NCBI GenBank assembly: GCA_964576715.1
Contig: CAZNWE010000137.1
Span: 1-6,198, forward strand
From: SLRI01 sp964576715
GTDB lineage: Bacteria > Pseudomonadota > Alphaproteobacteria > Geminicoccales > Geminicoccaceae
DNA length: 6,198 nucleotides
Reading direction: 5' to 3'
The notes beneath the pieces were generated by a model, which saw only the letters and a program-made list of their open reading frames with translations, was not told where the DNA came from and made no database searches. Within the stretch, counting starts at the first letter, position 1; each line of letters starts with the position of its first letter. Both the position numbers and the translations under genes were made by a program. Positions 1 to 5,817 of the stretch are shown one piece after another.

Positions 1-201
1 GGCGGCGGTGGCGGTGGTGGTGGCGGCGGTGGCGGCGGCGGTGGTGGCGGCGGCGGCGGCGGCGGTGGTGACTCCGGCGGCGGCGGCGGGGGTGATTCCG
101 GCGGCGGCGGCGGAGGTGACTCCGGCGGTGGCGACGGCGGCGGTGGCGGCGGCGGTGGCGACGGCGGCGGTGGCGGCGGCGGTGGCGGCGGCTGGAACTG
201 A
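1..201 (+). CDS. C-terminal end of a glycine-rich protein with a Trp-Asn terminus (5' end outside window)
   Basis: The frame is open from base 1 to the TGA at 199-201 and gives 66 residues, nearly all glycine with occasional Asp and Ser. Three 8-residue Gly-Asp-Ser-Gly5-type units are followed by longer glycine blocks broken by single Asp residues, and the protein ends Gly-Gly-Gly-Trp-Asn. No globular domain is visible, so this is probably a flexible tail whose folded part lies outside the window. The next gene ends in the same poly-Gly plus Trp-Asn sequence, which argues that this frame is the real one; the other two forward frames give mainly Ala/Val-rich or Arg/Trp-rich translations of the same DNA. 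It lies 99 bp upstream of the next gene on the same strand, so co-transcription is likely. Function is unknown; a secreted or envelope role is inferred only from the exported neighbours. Confidence 0.7.
   Translation, partial: GGGGGGGGGGGGGGGGGGGGGGGDSGGGGGGDSGGGGGGDSGGGDGGGGGGGGDGGGGGGGGGGWN
67..186 (+). repeat. In-frame tandem repeats coding for Gly-Asp-Ser blocks
   Basis: Three 24-bp units at 67-90, 91-114 and 115-138 each begin GGT GAY TCC and continue with glycine codons; the third diverges near its end. An overlapping 27-bp unit beginning GAC GGC GGC GGT occurs twice, at 133-159 and 160-186. All periods are multiples of three, so copy-number change would lengthen or shorten the glycine tail without shifting the frame. 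The array is prone to slippage and to assembly error. Confidence 0.8.
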
Positions 202-249
202 CCGGTCGGTGACGACCCGGCGCGGCGTTCCGTCAACGGACATCGTGCC

Positions 250-270
250 GGCATTGCCGTCGGCGATGCC
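250..270 (+). other. Intercistronic hairpin
   Basis: GGCATTGCC (250-258) and GGCGATGCC (262-270) pair into a 9-bp stem with one G-U pair and a GTC loop; the flanking CC and CGG could extend it with a bulge. It lies in the 99 bp between two co-directional genes, 20 bp before the next ribosome binding site. No T-tract follows, so a classic intrinsic terminator is unlikely. An mRNA-stabilising or processing structure, or a partial attenuator, fits better. The structure is seen; the role is inferred. Confidence 0.4.
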
Positions 271-290
271 CGGTTGGCGCGTCTCTCAGC

Positions 291-296
291 GGAGGG
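291..296 (+). promoter_or_regulatory. Ribosome binding site GGAGGG
   Basis: GGAGGG ends 4 bases before the ATG at 301 and 7 bases before the adjacent in-frame ATG at 304. It fixes translation initiation here rather than at the in-frame TTG at 274, which has no comparable site. Spacing favours 304 slightly; the two starts differ by one methionine. Confidence 0.65.
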
Positions 297-300
297 TTTG

Positions 301-951
301 ATGATGTCGAACAGTCTCTTGCGGTCGTCGCAGCCGGTCTGGCCTTGCCTGATGTCGGCGGCCGCCCTGCTGCTCGCCGGCCAGCAGCCGGCCGCGGCTC
401 AGGCGATCGACCAGCTCGTCGTCTACCGGGCCGACAATCGTGCCGCTGCCGCGGCGGCGGTGATCGCCGAGATGATCGCCGAGCGCAGCTTGTCGGCAGC
501 GGTGCACAATCGGGCGCGCTCGATCGGCCCGGTCGGCGGCCTGACCTTGCAGGCCGACGAGCTGTTGATGGATATCGGTGCCGATGCCTTCGTCGTCGCC
601 GTCAGTGGCGGCGCAGGCGAGGCTGGAGCGTTCGTGCCGGCCGCTCTGGCGCTGCCGACCCGCCCTGTCGTTGCAGCCCCGGCTGCAGCTCCAGCGCCGG
701 TCCCGGCGCCGATCCCGACGCCGATCCCGACGCCGATCCCGACGCCGATCGTCGAGAGCAGTGCTCCGGCGTCCGCACCACCCGAGGTTCAGCCAGCGGC
801 GACGCCCGGGCCGGCTTCGACGACGGCAGCCGCCGCGCTGCCGCGTCGCAATTGGGGGGTGAGCGACAGCTTCAGCAGCGAGTTGCGTGACCTCGGCGGC
901 GCGGACGGCGGTGGCGGCGGCGGGGGCGGTGGCGGCGGGGGATGGAACTGA
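301..951 (+). CDS. Exported protein with Pro-Ile-Pro-Thr linker and poly-glycine Trp-Asn tail, function unknown
   Basis: The product is 216 residues from the ATG at 301 (304 is equally possible) and is not a family I recognise. Residues 1-35 look like a Sec signal peptide: a short polar start with one Arg, a hydrophobic stretch around residues 18-26, and likely cleavage after Ala-Gln-Ala 35. Residues about 36-120 are Ala-rich and possibly an alpha/beta domain, with no catalytic motif visible. A Pro/Ala linker follows, with a Pro-Ile-Pro-Thr repeat at 137-150. Near the C-terminus, a short stretch with Arg-Arg-Asn-Trp-Gly leads into 12 consecutive glycines (203-214) and a final Trp-Asn. The upstream gene ends the same way, so the tail is probably a shared functional or sorting element. 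The stop TGA at 949-951 overlaps the ATG of the caspase gene at 951, indicating translational coupling and a functional link to that periplasmic protein. Confidence 0.75.
   Translation: MMSNSLLRSSQPVWPCLMSAAALLLAGQQPAAAQAIDQLVVYRADNRAAAAAAVIAEMIAERSLSAAVHNRARSIGPVGGLTLQADELLMDIGADAFVVAVSGGAGEAGAFVPAALALPTRPVVAAPAAAPAPVPAPIPTPIPTPIPTPIVESSAPASAPPEVQPAATPGPASTTAAAALPRRNWGVSDSFSSELRDLGGADGGGGGGGGGGGGWN
709..750 (+). repeat. 12-bp tandem repeat coding for Pro-Ile-Pro-Thr
   Basis: The unit CCGATCCCGACG occurs three times perfectly (709-720, 721-732, 733-744) and is followed by a half unit CCGATC. It is in frame and makes an extended Pro-Ile-Pro-Thr linker between the N-terminal part and the glycine tail of the exported protein. 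Length variation between strains is likely. Confidence 0.9.
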
Positions 952-2647
952 TGCGGCGGCTCCTCATCGAAGCCTTGCTCGAGCGCCCGGCAGCACCGCG
1001 CGTCGCGAGGTCGCGTCGGGCAGTGCTGCAGGCGAAGCGCGCCACCGCCCTGGCGTTGGCCGCCGTCTTGCTCGGCGGGGTGTCGCAGACCGCTCTCGCC
1101 GGCGAGCGACACGCCCTGCTGATCGGCAATTCGGCCTATGAGAGCCTGCCAGCACTCGACAACCCGGCCCTCGACGCCAAGCTTTTGGCGCGCACGCTCG
1201 AGCAACTCGAGTTCACGGTCCGGGTGGTCGGCGATGCCGATTACGACGGCATGCGGGCGGCCATCGACGCTTTCCGGCAAGCCGCCCGCGGTGCCGAGGT
1301 GGCCCTGGTCTACTATGCCGGCCACGGGGTGCAGGTCGACGGCGTCAACTACCTCCTGCCGGTGAATGCCGAGGTCAGGGGCCGCGAGGATCTCCGGCGC
1401 GAGGGGCTGGTGCTGCCGTTCTTGCTGCACGAGCTCGAGACCGCGTCGCCCGAGTTCGGCATCCTGGTACTCGACGCCTGCCGCGACAATCCGATCGCCG
1501 CGCTCGAGGAGCAGCTGGCCCAGCAGGCGGGGCGCTCGATGGCGCCGCGGGAGGGCCTCGCACCCACCGTCTCGGCGACCGGTCTGATGATCTCCTACGC
1601 CACCGCACCCGGGCAGGTGGCGCTCGACGGGCCGCCCGGCGGCAACAGTCCGTTCGCCGAGGCGCTGGCGCACTACCTGGACGAGCCCGGGCTCGAGATC
1701 GGCCTGTTGTTCCGCAAGGTGAGTGCCCGGGTGCGCGAGGCCACGGCCGGTGCCCAGGTGCCCTGGACCGAGGCGTCGCTGACCGGCAAGACGCTGATCC
1801 TCAACCCGGCGCCGACCCGGCCGGCACAGGCGGACGCGATCGCCGAGCTCAACCGTGCCCTCGATCTCGACGATCCGCTGGCGCAGCGCCTCGCCCTGGC
1901 GCAGTTCACCCGGGCGAACCAGGGCTCGCCCTTCGCCCGGCTGGCCGAGGCCTATCTGAACCGGCTCGAGGCCGTCGGTCCGGCACCGGGTGTCGAGCTC
2001 GCCAGCTTCGAGCAGAGTGTCGCGGACCGGCAGCGGGTGGAGCTGGTCGCCGACAGCATCGCCGCACCCTTGGCGAGCGAGGTGTTCGCCGCCTTGCATG
2101 CGCCGGCGGCACCGGTCGAAGCCGGGTCCGGCAGCGCCGCCGCGGCCGAGACGGCGGCCGGGCCCGAGGCCGCCGAGCCACCGGTCACGGCCGCCGCCGC
2201 AGCGCCACCAGGCGATGCGGCGACCCTGCTCTGGCCGATGATCGCGGCGGCCGACCAGCCGGAGTACTACGCCCAGTTCCTCTCGCTCTTTCCCGAGGAC
2301 GCCAACGCCGCCTCGGCTGCGGCCGCCCTCCAGCTGGCGGCGTTTGTCGGCGACGGTTCGCCCCCGGCGGCGGCACCGCCGCTCGAGGATGAGCCAGAGG
2401 CGCTGCTGGTGCCGGTCGTGGTCGGCACCGGCCCGGTGACGATCCCGTTGCCGGCGGCCGAGCGATCGCTGGTGCTGCACGAGCAACCGCGGCATGGCCG
2501 GCTGCGGGCGGTCGATGCGGCCGGCAGCGAACTGCCGCTGGGCAGCACGCCCGTGGCACCGGTCCTGCTCGAATATCTGCCGCCCCTGTCGCTGCGCCAG
2601 GGTGTCGACGCGGTGCTGCTCGGCCTGGTCGAGCCGGCCGCCGTCGA
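951..2647 (+). CDS. Caspase-like (peptidase C14) exported protein, 3' end cut by assembly gap
   Basis: 565 residues are visible. The ATG at 951 overlaps the previous stop (TGATG); ATG 942 and GTG 1023 are in-frame alternatives, and 1023 would give a more normal signal peptide of about 26 residues. A hydrophobic segment at about 31-50 ends Thr-Ala-Leu-Ala before Gly51, so export to the periplasm is likely. The caspase fold spans about 51-285: the first strand with Leu-Ile-Gly-Asn, catalytic His125 in Tyr-Tyr-Ala-Gly-His-Gly, and catalytic Cys177 in Asp-Ala-Cys-Arg-Asp-Asn-Pro. Both catalytic residues are intact, so an active cysteine peptidase is expected; bacterial homologues often cut after Arg or Lys. 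Residues 295-345 and 423-465 resemble the short helical repeats common after bacterial caspase domains, separated by an Ala/Pro linker. Residues 487-565 resemble a cadherin/tandem-95 beta domain. The gene probably continues after the gap as the Sel1 segment. Confidence 0.88.
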
Positions 2648-2747
2648 NNNNNNNNNNNNNNNNNNNNNNNNNNNNNNNNNNNNNNNNNNNNNNNNNNNNN
2701 NNNNNNNNNNNNNNNNNNNNNNNNNNNNNNNNNNNNNNNNNNNNNNN
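2648..2747. other. 100-N assembly gap
   Basis: Exactly 100 unknown bases, a common placeholder for a gap of unknown length. The upstream caspase frame leaves two bases before the gap, and the downstream Sel1 frame starts two bases after it. One continuous gene therefore needs a true gap length that leaves remainder 2 when divided by 3, whereas 100 leaves remainder 1. The apparent frame change here is thus not evidence of two genes. Confidence 0.98.
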
Positions 2748-4114
2748 CTGCCGGCGGTGCGAACGAGGCCGCAGCCGTGCCAGTGCCTGAGGCCGTGTTG
2801 CCGCCCGAGGCCGTGTCGCCACCCGCGGCCTTCTCGGCGGACGTCGACCTGGCGGCGTTGGCCGATGCCGAGGCGCCGCTGGTGCGCTCGCTCGAAACCG
2901 CGACACAGCGGGCGGTGCGGCTGGCCGCGGCGGGCGAGCCGTATCTGGTGCAGTTCGAGATCACGGTGGACGAGTGCGACCGGCTCGCCGGCACGCCGTT
3001 CGACCGGCAGGGCGTGGTGCTCGGCGTGTTCCGCAACGCGATCGACACCGCGGCCGCGATCCCGGCCTGCGAGGCGGCGGTCGCCGCTTATCCGGGCGTG
3101 CCCCGCTTCGTCTACCAGCTCGGCCGGGCGGTCGAGGAGGCCGGCGACCATACCCGTGCGGCCGAGCTCTACGAAGCGGCCGCAGCCGCCGGCCATGTCA
3201 TGGGCATCTACCGGCTCGGCTACCTGCACCTGATCGGCCGCGGCATGCCGGTCGATGTCGAGAAGGCGATCACCTTCTTCGAGGCGGCGGCGGCCGAGGG
3301 CGAGACCTATGCCATGAACAGCCTGGCCCGGCTTTATGCCGCGGGCGAGGGGGTGGCGCAGGACAAGGACAAGGCGATCGACCTCTTCCTCCAGGCGGCG
3401 GCCCAGGGCAACACCTACGCCTACAACAATCTGGGTTATCTCCTGGCCGAGGACGGCGAGGCCGATCGCGCCCTGCCGCTGTTCCAGGCCTCGGCCGAGG
3501 CGGGCGACGTCTACGGCTACAACAACATGGGTTACGCCTACCAGCGCGGGATCGGCGTCGAGCCCGACCTCGACCGGGCGATCGAGTGGTACGAGCGGGC
3601 GGCGCGCGGCGGCCAGCCCAACGCGCCGATCAATCTCGGCTTCATCTACCGCGACGGCGGCCCGGGGGTCGAGGCCGACCTGCAGCGGGCGGCGTTCTGG
3701 TTTGCCGAGGCGGCGCGCGGCGGCAATGCCTGGGGCTCGGTGCATCTGGCCGCGCTCTACGAAGAGGGGGCGCTCGGCGCGGCGCCTGATCCGGGGCTGG
3801 CAGCGCGGCTGCTCGCCCGGGTCGCCTGGCTCGATGCGGTCGACGGCCGGCATGCGGTGCAGCAGAACTACGGCGGGGCCGGCGATGCGGCGCGCGAGCG
3901 CTTCGCCGAGCTGCCGTCCCGGGCGGTGGTGCAGGCGGTGCAGGACGAGCTCATCCGGCTCGGCTTCGACCCGGGCCCGGCGGACGGGCTGCCGGGACCG
4001 CGCACCGAGGTCGCCATCGAGGCGTTCCTGGCCTCGCGCGAGCCGGCGCTGCCCGCCGACCTGCCGCCGATCGAGATCCTGGCCGAGCTGGTCCGCGTTC
4101 CGGCAAAGGGCTGA
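2748..4114 (+). CDS. Sel1-repeat and peptidoglycan-binding protein, probably the C-terminal half of the caspase gene (5' end in gap)
   Basis: The frame is open from the gap edge to TGA 4112-4114. A GTG at 2777 is the first possible internal start but has no ribosome binding site and lies inside a Pro/Ala-rich linker, so it is probably not a true start. Numbered from that GTG, residues 55-110 form a conserved lead-in with Cys67 and Cys98, which could form a disulphide in the periplasm. Residues about 108-345 are Sel1/TPR-like helical repeats of about 36 residues, recognisable by Leu-Gly-x-Leu-Tyr/His and Ala-x-x-x-Tyr/Phe-x-x-Ala-Ala patterns. Residues about 382-440 resemble a peptidoglycan-binding domain type 1, with Leu-Gly-Phe-Asp-Pro-Gly-Pro and Asp-Gly-Leu-Pro-Gly-Pro-Arg-Thr. 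This order following a caspase domain is familiar from alphaproteobacterial caspase-family proteins. The likely role is a periplasmic protein scaffold that anchors the peptidase to the cell wall. Confidence 0.85.
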
Positions 4115-4116
4115 CG

Positions 4117-4139
4117 ACAGGGCGCCCCGGCCGTCCTGT
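4117..4139 (+). terminator. Terminator-like hairpin after the caspase/Sel1 gene
   Basis: ACAGGGCG (4117-4124) pairs with CGTCCTGT (4132-4139) in an 8-bp stem with one G-U pair and a 7-base loop, beginning 2 bp after the stop codon. No T-run follows. It may end transcription weakly or protect the mRNA 3' end. Position supports it; sequence only partly does. Confidence 0.35.
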
Positions 4140-4151
4140 GGGGAAGATGGT

Positions 4152-4168
4152 TTGGCAAATGAGTTGCC
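4152..4168 (+). promoter_or_regulatory. Candidate sigma-54 (-24/-12) promoter
   Basis: TTGGCA (4152-4157) and TTGC (4164-4167) have exactly the spacing of the sigma-54 consensus YTGGCACG-N4-TTGCW: the GG pair is at 4154-4155 and the GC pair at 4166-4167. Mismatches are at the less conserved CG after TGGCA and at the final W. It lies between genes and points at the small frame and phzF downstream. The predicted transcript start is near 4179, about 85 bp before the strong ribosome binding site. No activator site was identified upstream, where the preceding gene ends. Confidence 0.42.
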
Positions 4169-4253
4169 CGGCAGCCGCAGCGGTTCATCGCGGTGGTGCG
4201 CGGCCTGGACGGCGGTGCTCGTCCTCGAGCGATTGCGGGGCCGGGGTGCGGTG

Positions 4254-4259
4254 AGGAGG
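4254..4259 (+). promoter_or_regulatory. Strong ribosome binding site AGGAGG
   Basis: AGGAGG at 4254-4259, within GAGGAGGTGAGG, lies 5 bases before the ATG at 4265. It is the best Shine-Dalgarno match in the window and the main reason to consider the small frame that follows. In such G-rich DNA a chance match is possible. Confidence 0.5.
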
Positions 4260-4264
4260 TGAGG

Positions 4265-4513
4265 ATGGCGACGACAACCGCGGCTTTCGGCCGACCGCTT
4301 CGCCCGCACGACGCGCTGGCGGGCAAGCCGCGGCGCCGGATCGTGCCCCGTCGGGCGACCCGCCGGCGGCAGTGCTTCACCCGGGCCGAGCCTGGCCAAC
4401 GCTGGTTGCGCGATGTCGGCGTCGACCGCCCGGCGGCTCGCGCCGAGACTGCCGCGCCGTTTTTCGATGATGGCGGGCCGCGGCGCGCCCGGCAATGCTG
4501 GCGGCCGTGGTGA
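4265..4513 (+). CDS. Possible small basic protein or leader upstream of phzF
   Basis: An 82-codon frame fills much of the 401 bp between the Sel1 gene and phzF (4115-4515). In its favour are a near-perfect ribosome binding site, a position downstream of a possible sigma-54 promoter, and a TGA at 4511-4513 only two bases before the phzF ATG at 4516, a spacing typical of translational coupling. Against it, the predicted protein is very rich in Arg and Pro and resembles no family I know. Its codons also lack the normal pattern of high-GC genes: third positions are about 80% GC and second positions about 70%, where real genes here have higher third and clearly lower second values. There is no signal peptide or membrane segment. 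It may be a leader whose translation matters more than its product, a decayed gene, or non-coding DNA. Confidence 0.3.
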   Translation: MATTTAAFGRPLRPHDALAGKPRRRIVPRRATRRRQCFTRAEPGQRWLRDVGVDRPAARAETAAPFFDDGGPRRARQCWRPW

Positions 4514-4515
4514 GC

Positions 4516-5412
4516 ATGGGCCAGACGCTCGCCTTCCGGACGCTGGATGTCTTCACCGACGAGCGGTTCCGTGGCAACCCGCTCGCCGTCGTCCTCGATG
4601 CCGGTAGCCTCGACCCGGTGCGGCTGCAGCAGATCGCGGCCGAGTTCAATCTGTCGGAGACGGTCTTCGTCACCGGCATCGACGCCGCGGCCGGGCGGGC
4701 GCGGGTGCGGATCTTCACGCCCCGGGCGGAGCTGCCGTTCGCCGGCCACCCGACGATCGGCACGGCGCTGCTGCTGGCCCGCGAGGGGCTCGGGCTGCGC
4801 ACGGCGACCGGGCTCGGGCTGGTGCTCGAGGAGGCTTTGGGTGACGTTTCGGTCGAGATCGGCCTCGATCAGGGCCGCCCGGCGCGGGCCCGCTTCACCG
4901 CCCCCGGCACGGCCGCGATCGGTGCTGCCCTCGATCCCGGGCTCGTGGCACCCGCGTTCGGTCTGCCGGCGGCATCGCTCGCCGGCATCGCCCCGCGCAG
5001 CGCCGGCTTCGGGGTGCCGTTCCTGATGCTCGAGGTCGCCTCGCTCGAGGCGCTGGCCAGCGCCGCCTCGGTCGACCTGCCGGCGCCGCTGCTCGACGCG
5101 GGCTTGCGCCACGGTGCCTACCTGTTCACGCGGGACACCGGCGACGGGACCATCCGCGCCCGGTTGTTCGCCCCGCTCCTCGGCATCGCCGAGGACCCGG
5201 CGACCGGGGCGGCCGCTGCCGGGCTCGCCGCGTTGCTGGCCACCCTCGACCCGGCCGCCGACCTCGCCGGCGCCTGGCGGATCGTCCAGGGTGTGGAGAT
5301 GGGCCGGCGCAGCGTCATCGACGTCACCGCCGAGAAGCGTGGCGGTCGGGTCGAACGGGTGACGGTCGCCGGCGGTGCCGTCGAGGTGAGTGCCGGCCAC
5401 GTCACCGTCTGA
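4516..5412 (+). CDS. PhzF family isomerase/epimerase
   Basis: 298 residues from the ATG at 4516; an in-frame ATG at 4495 would add seven poorly conserved residues, and neither has a strong ribosome binding site. The family has a diaminopimelate-epimerase fold of two similar halves. PhzF itself isomerises trans-2,3-dihydro-3-hydroxyanthranilate in phenazine synthesis, but most homologues have unknown substrates. Visible hallmarks are the N-terminal Asp-Val-Phe-Thr with Arg-Gly-Asn-Pro-Leu-Ala-Val (11-25), the catalytic Glu48 in Asn-Leu-Ser-Glu-Thr, Arg-Ala-Glu-Leu-Pro-Phe-Ala-Gly-His-Pro-Thr at 70-80, Glu-Asp-Pro-Ala-Thr-Gly at 226-231, and Val-Gln-Gly-Val-Glu-Met-Gly-Arg at 257-264. Length and motifs are complete, so the enzyme is expected to be active and cytoplasmic. 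No phenazine genes are nearby, so a phenazine role is not supported. It may share a transcript with the small gene 54 bp downstream. Confidence 0.93.
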   Translation: MGQTLAFRTLDVFTDERFRGNPLAVVLDAGSLDPVRLQQIAAEFNLSETVFVTGIDAAAGRARVRIFTPRAELPFAGHPTIGTALLLAREGLGLRTATGLGLVLEEALGDVSVEIGLDQGRPARARFTAPGTAAIGAALDPGLVAPAFGLPAASLAGIAPRSAGFGVPFLMLEVASLEALASAASVDLPAPLLDAGLRHGAYLFTRDTGDGTIRARLFAPLLGIAEDPATGAAAAGLAALLATLDPAADLAGAWRIVQGVEMGRRSVIDVTAEKRGGRVERVTVAGGAVEVSAGHVTV

Positions 5413-5413
5413 C

Positions 5414-5452
5414 GGCGAGACTCGGCGGCGAGACTCGGCGGCGAGACTCGGC
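5414..5452 (+). repeat. Three perfect 13-bp tandem repeats
   Basis: GGCGAGACTCGGC is repeated exactly at 5414-5426, 5427-5439 and 5440-5452, starting 2 bp after the phzF stop and ending 14 bp before the next start codon. Each unit contains CGAG-A-CTCG, a small palindrome around one base, and the unit junctions form CTCG-GCGG-CGAG. It could be a slippage product, a set of protein-binding sites, or an mRNA structure governing the downstream gene. Only the repeat itself is certain. Confidence 0.9.
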
Positions 5453-5466
5453 AAGGCGGGAGCTCG

Positions 5467-5817
5467 ATGAATTTCTACGAGATCTGGTGCGACCTCAAGC
5501 CCGGCATGTCGGACATGGCCTTCGCCGCGCGCACCGCCGACTGGCTCGGCAGGCTCCAGGACGAGGGGGCGATCGAGCGCTTCCGCCTGACCCGCCGCAA
5601 GCTCGGCCTGGGTCCGCCGGCGGTGGGCGAGTTCCACATCACCATCGAGGTCCGGGACCTGGCCCAACTCGACCGGGCGTTCCTGATCGCTGCCAGCCGC
5701 GCCGAGCCCCACGAGCTCTTGCATCATTGCGTCAACCACATGGTCGAAAACGTGAAATTCGCGCTCTATCGAGACTTTCCGGACGACGTGCGGCAGGTCG
5801 GGGCGGAGCGCTTCTAG
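5467..5817 (+). CDS. Small conserved protein of unknown function (resembles DUF6614)
   Basis: 116 residues from the ATG at 5467, preceded by GGGAG at 5458-5462 with a short 4-base spacer. It begins Met-Asn-Phe-Tyr-Glu-Ile-Trp-Cys-Asp-Leu-Lys-Pro-Gly, and has a central Arg-Arg-Lys-Leu-Gly-Leu-Gly-Pro-Pro and a Glu-Phe-His-Ile-Thr-Ile-Glu-Val strand. It ends with His-His-Cys-Val-Asn, an Asn-Val-Lys-Phe-Ala-Leu-Tyr-Arg-Asp-Phe-Pro-Asp segment, and a short tail. From memory this matches a widespread proteobacterial family called DUF6614, which I cannot confirm here. The strand-helix-strand pattern suggests a small ferredoxin-like or dimeric alpha/beta-barrel fold. There is no signal peptide, so it is cytoplasmic. 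It follows phzF by 54 bp on the same strand and meets the desaturase gene tail to tail, the two stops sharing CTAG. No function is proposed. Confidence 0.85.
   Translation: MNFYEIWCDLKPGMSDMAFAARTADWLGRLQDEGAIERFRLTRRKLGLGPPAVGEFHITIEVRDLAQLDRAFLIAASRAEPHELLHHCVNHMVENVKFALYRDFPDDVRQVGAERF

Noticed and set aside
274..300. TTG at 274 as the start of the 216-residue protein
   Set aside because: It would add nine residues, and no ribosome binding site precedes it. GGAGGG at 291-296 points to ATG 301 or 304.
8..301. Ala/Val-rich open frame at the left edge
   Set aside because: It is the GGC/GGT glycine repeat read in a shifted frame. The glycine frame ends in Trp-Asn like the next gene, which favours that frame.
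2777..2779. GTG 2777 as a true start of a separate Sel1 gene
   Set aside because: No ribosome binding site, no signal peptide, and the same frame is open to the gap in a linker-like sequence.
789..2906. Long minus-strand open frame through the caspase region, and others at 2267-4495 and 3868-6189
   Set aside because: Long stop-free antisense frames are expected in very GC-rich coding DNA. Their translations are Arg-rich without domains and lie opposite clearly homologous genes; two of the three also run through the N gap.
2748..3233. Continuation of the caspase frame through the 100 Ns in its original phase
   Set aside because: After the gap that phase gives an Arg/Pro/Ser/Cys-rich sequence without domains, while another phase gives clear Sel1 repeats. 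The phase depends on an artificial gap length.
4516..5412. Phenazine biosynthesis locus
   Set aside because: Only a PhzF-family gene is present, with none of the other phz genes. The family is broad and mostly of unknown substrate.
5414..5452. CRISPR-like array
   Set aside because: The units are 13 bp and directly adjacent with no spacers, so this is a simple tandem repeat.
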